A stretch of DNA of 64,000 nt from the NCBI RefSeq assembly GCF_003852405.1, contig NZ_QAJM01000039.1, positions 62,001 to 126,000 of the forward strand. The letters are read 5' to 3'. Source of the DNA: Pseudomonas sp. KBW05. GTDB taxonomy: Bacteria > Pseudomonadota > Gammaproteobacteria > Pseudomonadales > Pseudomonadaceae. The translations under genes were made by a program, and so were the position numbers. Below the pieces are notes generated by a model. It made no database searches. It was given only the letters and a program-made list of their open reading frames with translations, and was not told where the DNA came from. Shown here piece by piece: positions 25,081 to 33,836 of the stretch; the stretch's first letter is position 1, and each line of letters starts with the position of its first letter.

Positions 25081-26412
25081 TCAATACACCCAAACCTCCA
25101 CCCGCCGATTCTTGATCCTGCCCTCATCCGCCGTATTCGCCGCCACCGGCATCTGCGCGCCAAACCCGCGAATATCCCTCAGCACCACGCCGCTCTTGAC
25201 CAACTCGCGCCGCACCGCCATGCCCCGCAATTTCGACAACAACGCCGCCCGCTGCGGGTCATCCTTGGCATCACCGAAGCCCACCAGCGTAACCTGCCGG
25301 TCGAGCTTGCCATGGCCTTTCAGATACGCCACCACCCGTTGCAGATCCTGGCGGGCCTTGTTGTCGAGGCTGGCACTGCCTTCTTCGAAGCGGAAATTGA
25401 CAGTCAAACGCTGGGCCTCGCGGGCGATGGCCTGGTAATCCTCAGGCATCGACGGGCGCGCCTGCACGCTCATCGCCTGCACCTGCTGCGCGATAAACCC
25501 ACTGGCCGCGACAATCGCCTGGCCCTTGCTGCTCTGGGTAAAGTCCACCAGCGCCTTGGCCCACGGATTGTGACCGGATGGCGGCAGGTAGAAAAACAAC
25601 CGCCGCGACAGCGGGTAATCTTCAGTCGCAATCAGGCTGTTCAACGGCAACATCGGCTGTGAATCACCGTCGACAATCGCCACCGCCTTGGCCTGGCGCA
25701 CATAGGGCAGGCCGATAAAACCAATGCCTTGCGGGTCCTGGCTGACCGCGTCCGACAACTGCTCGCTGGATTCGAAGCGCTTGGCCGTGGCCGCCAGCGG
25801 TCTGCCGCGCAGGCGCAGCACCAGTTCCTTGAAGGTGTCGTAGGTGCCGGACTGGTCATCGCGCGCATATAAATGAATGCTCCCGCCGACACCGCCCAGG
25901 GCTTCCCAGGTGCTGATCTCGCCATTGAAGATCTGCGCCAGTTGCTCGGTGTTCAGGGTGGTCAACGGGTTTTGCGGGTTGAGGATGATGGCCAGGCCGT
26001 CGATGGCGATCACTTGTTCGGCCTCGGGGCTTTTCAAGTCGCCGAGGGGTTCGAGGTCTACCAGTTCGCTGTCTTTGATCGGCCGGGAGGACGCCGCCAG
26101 GTCGGCAGAGGATTTTTTCAGCGCGGTAAAGCCGGTGCTGGAGCCATGGGCGGCGACTTCGATGGTGACGATCTTGCCTTGGCGCGTCTTGCCGATCACG
26201 CGCTGTTCGTTGGTACCTTGCGCCGGTTCACTGTGCACCGCCTGCAAACCCTGATGTTCCAGCAGGCCCTTGACCAGCGCTGGCCCGAGCGCCGCGCCAA
26301 TGGTGTTGGAACCCTGGATGCGCAATGCGGGGCCTTGATCGGGAACGGGCAGGGAGGCAGCAACGGCGGACAGGGGAAACAGGACCAGCAGGAACAGAAC
26401 GCGCAGCCTCAT
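25081..26412 (-). CDS. PstS-like substrate-binding domain fused to an OmpA C-terminal domain
   Basis: A 443-residue protein with a signal peptide (MRLRVLFLLVLFPLSAVAA). A PstS-type binding fold occupies about residues 27-315 (LRIQGSNTIG, AAHGSSTGFTALKKSSADLAASSRPI, EISTWEALGG, YARDDQSGTYDTFKELVL, GIGFIGLPYV). An OmpA/peptidoglycan-binding domain occupies about 335-443 (TVNFRFEEGSASLDNKARQDLQRV, LVGFGDAKDD, LRGMAVRRELV, NRRVEVWVY). The protein is probably periplasmic and tethered to peptidoglycan, sensing or holding an anion such as phosphate. No ABC transporter genes are adjacent. Ligand and role are inferred. Confidence 0.85.
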   Translation of the reverse strand: MRLRVLFLLVLFPLSAVAASLPVPDQGPALRIQGSNTIGAALGPALVKGLLEHQGLQAVHSEPAQGTNEQRVIGKTRQGKIVTIEVAAHGSSTGFTALKKSSADLAASSRPIKDSELVDLEPLGDLKSPEAEQVIAIDGLAIILNPQNPLTTLNTEQLAQIFNGEISTWEALGGVGGSIHLYARDDQSGTYDTFKELVLRLRGRPLAATAKRFESSEQLSDAVSQDPQGIGFIGLPYVRQAKAVAIVDGDSQPMLPLNSLIATEDYPLSRRLFFYLPPSGHNPWAKALVDFTQSSKGQAIVAASGFIAQQVQAMSVQARPSMPEDYQAIAREAQRLTVNFRFEEGSASLDNKARQDLQRVVAYLKGHGKLDRQVTLVGFGDAKDDPQRAALLSKLRGMAVRRELVKSGVVLRDIRGFGAQMPVAANTADEGRIKNRRVEVWVY

Positions 26413-26495
26413 GCCGGCACCTTCTCAAGCCAAAGGGAGTGCCGCGAGAATAAGTCAGTAAGGTTGCGTAAATATGACAGGTGTTCACAGAGCAA

Positions 26496-26606
26496 AATGT
26501 GGGAGCGGGCTTGCTCGCGAAAGCGGAGTGTCAGGCAATTAATTTTTGACTGACCCACCGCATTCGCGAGCAAGCCCGCTCCCACACAAGCCCGCTCCCA
26601 CATTTT
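26496..26606. repeat. REPIN of GGGAGCGGGCTTGCTCGCG type, with an extra partial arm
   Basis: AATGTGGGAGCGGGCTTGCTCGCGAAAGCGG and its inverted partner (CGCATTCGCGAGCAAGCCCGCTCCCAC) are followed by a short duplicated tail (ACAAGCCCGCTCCCACATTTTT). The duplication looks like slippage or incomplete gain of a third arm. Confidence 0.88.
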
Positions 26607-26626
26607 TGATTGGGTACAACCTGGGA

Positions 26627-27439
26627 TCAGCTCAGCTCAAGCCAGATTGGCGCATGATCCGAAGGCTTTTCCAACCCACGCAATTCATAATCCACCCCCG
26701 CATCCTTGACCCGTGGCAGCAAGCCATTGGAGGCCAGGATCACGTCGATCCGCAGCCCACGCTTGGGCTCATCCTCAAAACCACGGCTGCGGTAGTCAAA
26801 CCAGCTGAAACGGTCGGCCACGTCCGGGTTCAGGTGGCGGAAGCTGTCCACCAGGCCCCAGTTTTTCAGGCGTGCCATCCACTCGCGCTCTTCCGGCAGG
26901 AAGCTGCACTTGCCGGTTTTCAGCCAGCGCTTGGCGTTGTCGGGGCCGATGCCGATGTCGATGTCTTCCGGGGAGATGTTGATGTCGCCCATCACCACCA
27001 GCGGCTGGTCATTGCTGAACTGGCTTTCCAACAGCTGTTGCAGGTCTTCGTAGAAGCGCTTCTTCGCCGGGAACTTGGTTGGGTGGTCGCGGCTTTCACC
27101 CTGTGGGAAATAGCCGTTCATGATGGTGATCGGGTTGCCGTTTTCGTCGGCGAACGTGCCCCAGATAAAGCGCCGCTGGGCATCTTCTTCATCGCTGGCG
27201 AAGCCTTTGTGCAGGCTCAACGCCGGTTGGCGCGAGAGCAGGGCGACGCCGTAGTGGCCTTTTTGGCCGTGGTAGTACACGTGATAGCCAAGAGCCTGCA
27301 CTTCGGCCAGGGGGAACTGGTCGTCGTGGACCTTGGTTTCTTGCAGGCCGATCACATCCGGTTGGTGCTTCTCGATCAGTGCCGCCAGCTGATGAGGGCG
27401 GGCGCGCAGCCCGTTGATATTGAAGGAGACGATTTTCAT
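26627..27439 (-). CDS. xthA: Exodeoxyribonuclease III
   Basis: A 270-residue exo III of the EEP nuclease superfamily: [18 protein letters not shown] (metal site Asn), [13 protein letters not shown] (catalytic Glu), [24 protein letters not shown] (Asp/Asn), [11 protein letters not shown] and the terminal [10 protein letters not shown] (catalytic His). It cleaves abasic sites and degrades the 3' end of duplex DNA in base-excision repair. Length equals the E. coli family member. It is a single gene, divergent from the acetyltransferase. Confidence 0.95.
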   Translation of the reverse strand: MKIVSFNINGLRARPHQLAALIEKHQPDVIGLQETKVHDDQFPLAEVQALGYHVYYHGQKGHYGVALLSRQPALSLHKGFASDEEDAQRRFIWGTFADENGNPITIMNGYFPQGESRDHPTKFPAKKRFYEDLQQLLESQFSNDQPLVVMGDINISPEDIDIGIGPDNAKRWLKTGKCSFLPEEREWMARLKNWGLVDSFRHLNPDVADRFSWFDYRSRGFEDEPKRGLRIDVILASNGLLPRVKDAGVDYELRGLEKPSDHAPIWLELS

Positions 27440-27609
27440 GGTCGGCAGTCCAGTCCTGGCAAAAGGGCGATGCTAGCCGACAAGTCGGACGGGGGCCAGC
27501 GTGGCGGTAGGGCAGTTGCACTGCTAATGTCTGGGAACGACTGGAGTCGCGTAGGTTCGTACCCATAAGAACGCCATCCTTTTCAGTGGCGCCCAGGGAG
27601 ATCAACTGT

Positions 27610-28260
27610 ATGCCGGACACGTCCACTGCCCCCGCCGAAATCCGTCTGCTCAACAGCGGCTATTCCCGCGAGGCCCGCTCCCTGTTGTACCAGGCCTATC
27701 GGCATGAACCGACGTTCGCCTACATCTTCGAGGCCGAACGCCCAGGTTATGAACAGCGTGTGCGCGCCACCGTGCGCGAACTGGTCAAGCAACATTTCTT
27801 CCAGAAGCTGCCCGCCATTGGTCTGTTCGTCAACGACCGCTTGATCGGCATCGCCCTGATTGCGCCGCCGCAACGCCGCCTGGGGATTACCGAGAGCTGG
27901 GCCTGGCAACTGCGCATGTGGCTGAGCACCGGCGTGCGCGGTACGCGGCGTTACCTGGACTACCATCACGCGGTGTTGGCGTGCCTGCCTGGTGAGGCGG
28001 TGCACATGCTGCCGCTGCTGGGTATTCACCCGCAGTTCCAGGGCAAACATTACGGTGAGCAACTGCTGGAGGCGGTGCACAACTGGTGTGCCGAAGACCC
28101 GCACTCGTCTGGCGTGGTGTTGGACACGGGGAATTCTCGCTATCTGGAATTCTATAAACGCCAGGGCTACGAGGAGATCGGTGAAGTCGCCGTAGGACCG
28201 ATCCTGGAGCATGTGTTTTTCCATGCCAATCCGCAGCGGTTACATGCTGCAACGCCTTGA
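27610..28260 (+). CDS. GNAT-family N-acetyltransferase
   Basis: A 216-residue acetyltransferase with VNDRLIGIALIAPPQRR on the central sheet, the acetyl-CoA-binding stretch LLGIHPQFQGKHYGEQLLEAVHNWC and VVLDTGNSRYLEFYKRQGYEEIGEV near the C terminus. GGGAG nine bases upstream supports ATG 27610 over the frame opening at 27586. The substrate is not predictable. It precedes tamA by 64 bases and may be a separate unit. Confidence 0.85.
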   Translation: MPDTSTAPAEIRLLNSGYSREARSLLYQAYRHEPTFAYIFEAERPGYEQRVRATVRELVKQHFFQKLPAIGLFVNDRLIGIALIAPPQRRLGITESWAWQLRMWLSTGVRGTRRYLDYHHAVLACLPGEAVHMLPLLGIHPQFQGKHYGEQLLEAVHNWCAEDPHSSGVVLDTGNSRYLEFYKRQGYEEIGEVAVGPILEHVFFHANPQRLHAATP

Positions 28261-28324
28261 TCCAGAATTATTCAGATAAATCCGGGTTCAAAGAATCTCC
28301 CCGGCTCGTGTAGCATCCCCGCCT

Positions 28325-30052
28325 ATGAAGTTTCCAGGAAGATGTACCAGCGGCTTGATTCTGCTGTTCACAAGCTGCGGCGCCTTGGCGCAAAGCGAAT
28401 TGGACGTGCGGATCAAACCCTCAAACGACGCGTTGAAAGCCAACATCGAAGGCTATATCGGCGGGGTGGGCGATCGTGATGAAGAAGCGTTGCTGCGGTT
28501 CAGCCGTGGCGCCGAGGAGCAGGCGCGTAAAGCGGCCCAGGCTCTAGGCTTCTATCAGCCACAGATCGAGAGTGACGTGAAGGGCGGCAAGAACCCGCGC
28601 CTGATCCTCACCATCGACCCCGGCGAGCCGGTGCATTTGCGCAACGTGACCATTCGGGTGGACGGCCAGGCCGCCAACCTCAAGGCGTTTCGCGTGCCCA
28701 CCAGCGACGACCTCAAATCCGGCGCCGTGCTCAACCACGGCCATTACGAAGACGCCAAGCGTCTGATCCAGAACCAGGCCTCACGCTACGGCTTTTTCAG
28801 CGGGCGCTTTACCAGCCAGAAACTGGCAGTGGACCCGCAGGCAGGCGTGGCCGATATCGAACTGATCTACGACAGCGGCCCGCGCTATACCTTGGGCCAG
28901 GTCAACTTCAAGGGCGACACGCCGTTTGATGACGAACTGCTGCAACGCATGGTGCCGTTCAAAAGTGGCGCCCCCTACGACTCCGAACTGATCGCCGAAC
29001 TCAACCAGAACCTGCAAGCCAGCGGCTTTTTCGAAGGTGTGCGCGTGGACGCCGCGCCCGCCGCCTCAACCAACGATGTGATCCCGGTGGCCGTGCAGCT
29101 GGAAACCCGCAAGCCGCGCACCATGGGCCTGGGCCTGGGGTATTCGACTGACGTCGGCCCGCGCGGCAAGGCCAACTGGACCCGGCACTGGGTCAACCCG
29201 CAGGGCCATAGTTATGGCTGGGAAGCTGAACTGTCGGCGCCGCGCCAGAACGTCGGCCTGTGGTACGACATCCCGCTCGACCCGCCACTCACCGACAAAT
29301 TGCGCTTCGCCGGCGGCTACCAGAATGAAGAACTGGCCAACACCGACACCTTGAGCAAATTGCTCACCCTCGGCCCCGAATGGCACAGCAAGTTGCCCAG
29401 CGGCTGGACCCGGGTGATCTCGCTCAAATACCAGCGCGAAGAATATCGCCTGGGCAATGACTCCGGCCTCAGTAACCTGGTAATGCCGGGCATCAGCTAT
29501 TCCTACCTGCGCAGCGACAACCGCATCGACCCGCATAACGGCTACCGCCTGCAATTTGATTCCAAGGTGGCCAAAGAAGGCCTGGGCTCCGACACCAACC
29601 TGCTTTACGGCACGGCCATGGTCAAAGGCCTGACCACCTTGTGGGACAACCATCGCTTCCTCGCCCGTGCGCAGGTGGGCGGCAGTGCCACCAATGGCTA
29701 CAAATCGGTGCCGCCGTCGCTGCGTTTCTTTGCCGGTGGCGACCAGAGCGTGCGCGGCTACGAGTACCAGACCCTGTCGCCCGAGAACGACCGGGGCGAC
29801 CGCATTGGTGGCCGCTACATGGTGGCCGTCAGCGCCGAGTATCAATATTCCATCGCCGAGAAATGGCGGGTTGCGACCTTTATCGACCAAGGCAACTCCT
29901 TTAACAGCCTGGAACTGCCCAGCCTGAAAACCGGCGTGGGCGTGGGTATCCGCTGGGTTTCGCCGGTGGGGCCGATCCGCCTCGACCTGGCGCATGCCCT
30001 CGAAGATCCGGGTGGCGTTCGATTGCACTTTTCCATGGGGCCTGAGTTGTGA
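28325..30052 (+). CDS. tamA: Translocation and assembly module outer-membrane protein TamA
   Basis: A 575-residue Omp85-family protein with a signal peptide ending GALAQ. POTRA domains cover about residues 25-260 (ESDVKGGKNPRLILTIDPGEPVHLRNVTI, PRYTLGQVNFKGDTPFDDELL) and a 16-strand barrel region contains the conserved lid-type FAGGDQSVRGYEYQTLSP. The end is VSPVGPIRLDLAHALEDPGGVRLHFSMGPEL. It works with TamB to insert outer-membrane proteins and, as a family, move phospholipids. Its stop overlaps the tamB ATG by one base. Confidence 0.95.
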   Translation: MKFPGRCTSGLILLFTSCGALAQSELDVRIKPSNDALKANIEGYIGGVGDRDEEALLRFSRGAEEQARKAAQALGFYQPQIESDVKGGKNPRLILTIDPGEPVHLRNVTIRVDGQAANLKAFRVPTSDDLKSGAVLNHGHYEDAKRLIQNQASRYGFFSGRFTSQKLAVDPQAGVADIELIYDSGPRYTLGQVNFKGDTPFDDELLQRMVPFKSGAPYDSELIAELNQNLQASGFFEGVRVDAAPAASTNDVIPVAVQLETRKPRTMGLGLGYSTDVGPRGKANWTRHWVNPQGHSYGWEAELSAPRQNVGLWYDIPLDPPLTDKLRFAGGYQNEELANTDTLSKLLTLGPEWHSKLPSGWTRVISLKYQREEYRLGNDSGLSNLVMPGISYSYLRSDNRIDPHNGYRLQFDSKVAKEGLGSDTNLLYGTAMVKGLTTLWDNHRFLARAQVGGSATNGYKSVPPSLRFFAGGDQSVRGYEYQTLSPENDRGDRIGGRYMVAVSAEYQYSIAEKWRVATFIDQGNSFNSLELPSLKTGVGVGIRWVSPVGPIRLDLAHALEDPGGVRLHFSMGPEL

Positions 30053-33000
30053 TGCGTGGTGTGAAAATAGCGGGGCTGGCCGTGGTGGCGATCCTCGCCG
30101 TGCTGGTGCTGGCCCTGTGGGCGGTACTCGGCACCCAGGCGGGCAGCCGCTGGGCCTTGGGCCGTGTACCGGGTTTGAGCGTAGAGAATTTCCAGGGCCA
30201 TTTAGGTGGCCGCTGGAGCGCCGATCACCTGCTGTGGCAACAGGACAGCAGCCGCGTCGAGCTCAAGGCGCCGACATTGGATTGGTCGCCCGCGTGCCTG
30301 TTGCGCATGACCTTGTGTGTCAACCAACTGGACGTGGAGCAGGTCAGCCTGCAATTTCCACCCAGCACCGAGGAGAGCAGCGGGCCGATCCAATTGCCCG
30401 AGTTGAAGCTGCCCGTGGCGATCCAATTGGGCGACGTTCGCGTCGGCAGCCTGCTGTTCAACGGCAGCGAAGAACTCAAGGGCCTGCAACTGGCCGCGCA
30501 CTGGACCGCCGCCGGCATGCAGATCGACTCAGTGCACCTGCAACGCGACGATCTGGTCCTGGATCTGGCGGGCCTGCTGCAACCCACTGGCGACTGGCCG
30601 CTGAGCGCCACCGGTAACCTGAGCCTGCCTTACGCACCCGACGGCGCGCCCTGGACTGTCGCGCTGAAAGTCGATGGCGACCTGCTCAAGACCCTCAAGC
30701 TCGACGCCGACAGCAGCGGCTACCTGCCCGCCAAGCTCAAAGGCGAGCTGCAACCCCTGGCGGACAACCTCCCGGCCCAGGTGCACATCACCGCCGATGG
30801 CTTCAAAGCCAGCGCCGACTTGCCTGACACGCTGCAACTCAATCAGCTGGACCTCACGGCCAAAGGCGACCTGAAAAGCGGTTACCAACTGCTGGGCAAG
30901 GCCGTACTCCCTGCGGAAAAAGGCTCGGTGGATTTGCTGCTGCAAGGCCGGGTCGACGCCAAGGGCGCGCAGATCGCCGGCCTGGACCTGACGGCGGGTG
31001 ACAAGCAAAGCCTCAAGCTCAGCGCCCAGCTGGATTGGCAGCAAGGTTTCAGTGCCGACGCCAAGATCGATTGGCTGGACTTTCCCTGGCACCGTCTGTA
31101 TCCGCTGATCGACGAGCCGCAGGTCACGCTGCGTACTTTCAATGGTGAGATTTCGTACAAAGACGGCAACTACCTGGGCAACCTCAAGGCCGACCTCGAC
31201 GGCCCGGCTGGCAAGTTCAACGTGGTCACGCCGTTCAGTGGTGACCTCAAGCAAATCTTCCTGCCCGAGCTGAAACTCACCGCTGGCCAGGGCAAGGCCG
31301 AAGGCCACCTGAATGTGCAGTTCGCCGACGGCATCGCCTGGGACACCGCGTTGGACCTCTCGGCGCTGAACCCGGCGTACTGGGTCGCGGAACTGCCCGG
31401 CACCCTCGCCGGGCCGCTGCGCAGCAAGGGCGAGTTCAAGAACGAACAGCTCAAGCTTACTGCCGACCTCGACCTCAAGGGCCGCCTGCGTGGGCAAACC
31501 GCCGTGCTTGCGGCCAAGGCCGAAGGTGCCGGTGAACAATGGACCCTGGCCAACCTGGACATCCGCCTGGGCGACAACCGCATCAACGGCAGTGGCAGCC
31601 TGCAACAACGCCTGGCCGGGCAGATCGACATCAAGCTCGCGCGCCTGGCCCAGTTGTGGCCGCAGTTGCGCGGGCAAATCAACGGGCGCCTCGACGTCGC
31701 TGGCAGCCTCAAGGCGCCGCAAGGCAAGCTCGGTCTCAAGGGCCAGCAACTGGCGTTTGCCGACAACCGCCTGCAAAGCCTGAACCTCGACGCCACGCTG
31801 GACAGCGCCCAGCGCGCGAAGATCGACCTCAAGGGCAGCGGCATTCAGGCCGGTGACACCCAGGTCGGCACCCTGACCGCCAGCGCCGCAGGCGACATCA
31901 AGAACCAGAAGGTCCAACTCGACCTGGCCGGCCCGCTGGTCAAGCTGGCCATGGCGTTGGACGGCAATCTCGACAAAGGCAACTGGCGCGGGCGCCTCGC
32001 CAGCGGTGATGTGCAAGCCGGTGGCCAGGACTGGAAGCTGCAAGCCCCGGCGAAAATCGACTACATGGCCGACGGCAAGCTGACGTTCTCCGCGCACTGC
32101 TGGGTGTCCGGCCCCGCCAGCCTGTGCGGTGAAGACCAGCGCCTGATGCCCGAGCCCAAGCTGCGTTACCACCTCAAGCAATTCCCCATCGACAGCCTGG
32201 CGGCATTCCTGCCCAAGGACTTCGCGTGGCAAGGCAAGCTCAACGCCGACCTGCAACTGGACCTGCCCAACAGCGGCCCCAAGGGTGTGGTCGCGGTGGA
32301 CGCCAGCGGCGGCACCTTGCGGGTCAAGGACAAGGACCAGTGGCTGGATTTCCCCTACGACACCCTGAAGCTGGAAACCACCCTCAACCCCAAGCGCATC
32401 GACACCCAGCTGAACTTCCGTGGCGGCAAACTCGGCGAGCTGATGGTGCAGGCGCAGATCAACCCGCTGCCGAAGAACAAACCGATCACCGGCAATTTCA
32501 GCCTGGTCGGCCTCGACCTCGCCGTGGCGCGGCCGTTTGTGCCGATGGTGGAAACCCTCAGTGGCAAGCTCAACGGTAACGGTCGCATCAGCGGTGGCCT
32601 GTTGGCGCCGCTGGTCAACGGCAACATCAACCTGGTGGGCGGCGAGGTCTCCGGGCCTGAACTGCCCATCAGCCTGGAAGGCCTCAATGTGCAGGCGCTG
32701 ATTGCCGGCGAGAGCGTGCAGCTCAATGGCGCCTGGCGCAGCGGCAAGGCCGGGCAGGGCAGTCTCAAGGGCCAGATCGACTGGGGCCGCGCCCTGGCGG
32801 TGGACCTCAGCCTGCAAGGCGCGCAACTGCCGGTGACGGTGGAACCCTATGCCGTGCTGGAAGTGGCACCCGACCTGAAAATCAGCCTCAAGGACGACAA
32901 ACTGGCCATCGCCGGCAAGGTGCAGATCCCGCGGGGTGACATCACCGTGCGTGAGTTGCCGCCGTCTACGGTCAAGGTCTCCGACGACACCGTGATCATC

Positions 33001-33723
33001 GGCAGCCAGACCGAAGAGGGTAAGCCGGCGATGGCCATGGCAATGGATATCGATGTGGTGGTGGGCGAAGACAAGCTCAACTTCTCGGGCTTTGGCCTCA
33101 CCGCCAAGGTGCAGGGCCATGTGCATATCGGCGACAACCTCGACACCCGTGGCGAGCTGTGGCTCAACGACGGCCGCTACCGCGCCTACGGCCAGAAGCT
33201 CGACGTGCGCCGCGCGCGCCTGTTGTTCGCCGGTCCCCTGGACCAGCCGTACCTGGACATCGAAGCGATCCGCAAGACCGACGACATCATCGCCGGTATC
33301 CGCTTGAGCGGCAGCGCCGAGCAACCCACCACGCAAATCTTCTCCGAACCGGCCATGAGCCAGGAGCAGGCGCTGTCCTACCTGGTGCTGGGGCGTCCGC
33401 TGACCACCACCGGCGAAGACAACAATATGCTTGCCCAAGCCGCACTGGGCCTGGGCTTGATGGGCAGCGCCGGGGTCACCTCGGACCTGGCGAAGAACCT
33501 CGGTATCCAGGACTTTGAGCTCGACACCCAAGGCAGCGGGACCAACACGGCGGTGGTGGCCAGCGGCAAGATTACCGAGAAGCTCAGCCTGCGTTACGGG
33601 GTGGGGGTGTTTGAACCGGCGAGCACGATTGCGCTGCGGTATTTGTTGAGCAAGAAGGTGTATCTGGAAGTGGCGAGCGGCGTGGCCAGTTCGCTGGATA
33701 TCTTCTACAAACGCGACTTCTGA
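30052..33723 (+). CDS. tamB: Translocation and assembly module inner-membrane-anchored protein TamB
   Basis: A 1223-residue AsmA-like protein. One N-terminal membrane helix (GLAVVAILAVLVLALWAVLGTQAG) is followed by a long beta-helical body of repeated short strands and the C-terminal DUF490 domain (QEQALSYLVLGRPLTTTGEDNNMLAQAALGLGLMGSAG, ending LLSKKVYLEVASGVASSLDIFYKRDF). It spans the periplasm as a groove that moves hydrophobic cargo toward TamA. TGATG overlap with tamA means coupled translation; ATG 30052 is preferred over GTG 30049. A REPIN follows immediately. Confidence 0.95.
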   Translation: MRGVKIAGLAVVAILAVLVLALWAVLGTQAGSRWALGRVPGLSVENFQGHLGGRWSADHLLWQQDSSRVELKAPTLDWSPACLLRMTLCVNQLDVEQVSLQFPPSTEESSGPIQLPELKLPVAIQLGDVRVGSLLFNGSEELKGLQLAAHWTAAGMQIDSVHLQRDDLVLDLAGLLQPTGDWPLSATGNLSLPYAPDGAPWTVALKVDGDLLKTLKLDADSSGYLPAKLKGELQPLADNLPAQVHITADGFKASADLPDTLQLNQLDLTAKGDLKSGYQLLGKAVLPAEKGSVDLLLQGRVDAKGAQIAGLDLTAGDKQSLKLSAQLDWQQGFSADAKIDWLDFPWHRLYPLIDEPQVTLRTFNGEISYKDGNYLGNLKADLDGPAGKFNVVTPFSGDLKQIFLPELKLTAGQGKAEGHLNVQFADGIAWDTALDLSALNPAYWVAELPGTLAGPLRSKGEFKNEQLKLTADLDLKGRLRGQTAVLAAKAEGAGEQWTLANLDIRLGDNRINGSGSLQQRLAGQIDIKLARLAQLWPQLRGQINGRLDVAGSLKAPQGKLGLKGQQLAFADNRLQSLNLDATLDSAQRAKIDLKGSGIQAGDTQVGTLTASAAGDIKNQKVQLDLAGPLVKLAMALDGNLDKGNWRGRLASGDVQAGGQDWKLQAPAKIDYMADGKLTFSAHCWVSGPASLCGEDQRLMPEPKLRYHLKQFPIDSLAAFLPKDFAWQGKLNADLQLDLPNSGPKGVVAVDASGGTLRVKDKDQWLDFPYDTLKLETTLNPKRIDTQLNFRGGKLGELMVQAQINPLPKNKPITGNFSLVGLDLAVARPFVPMVETLSGKLNGNGRISGGLLAPLVNGNINLVGGEVSGPELPISLEGLNVQALIAGESVQLNGAWRSGKAGQGSLKGQIDWGRALAVDLSLQGAQLPVTVEPYAVLEVAPDLKISLKDDKLAIAGKVQIPRGDITVRELPPSTVKVSDDTVIIGSQTEEGKPAMAMAMDIDVVVGEDKLNFSGFGLTAKVQGHVHIGDNLDTRGELWLNDGRYRAYGQKLDVRRARLLFAGPLDQPYLDIEAIRKTDDIIAGIRLSGSAEQPTTQIFSEPAMSQEQALSYLVLGRPLTTTGEDNNMLAQAALGLGLMGSAGVTSDLAKNLGIQDFELDTQGSGTNTAVVASGKITEKLSLRYGVGVFEPASTIALRYLLSKKVYLEVASGVASSLDIFYKRDF

Positions 33724-33738
33724 GTCATACACAGTAAA

Positions 33739-33834
33739 AAATGTGGGAGCGGGCTTGCTCGCGAATGCGGTGGATCAGCCAATGAATCTGTTGACTGACA
33801 CATCGCATTCGCGAGCAAGCCCGCTCCCACATTT
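33739..33834. repeat. REPIN of GGGAGCGGGCTTGCTCGCG type
   Basis: AATGTGGGAGCGGGCTTGCTCGCGAATGCGG and its inverted partner flank a 35-base centre containing GTTGACTGACAC. The palindrome sits between the convergent ends of tamB and the usher gene. Confidence 0.9.
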
Positions 33835-33836
33835 AG

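Noticed and set aside
30529-33732. Open frame of 1067 codons opposite tamB
   Set aside because: Same codon-bias artefact; tamB is well supported by its N-terminal helix and C-terminal DUF490 motifs.
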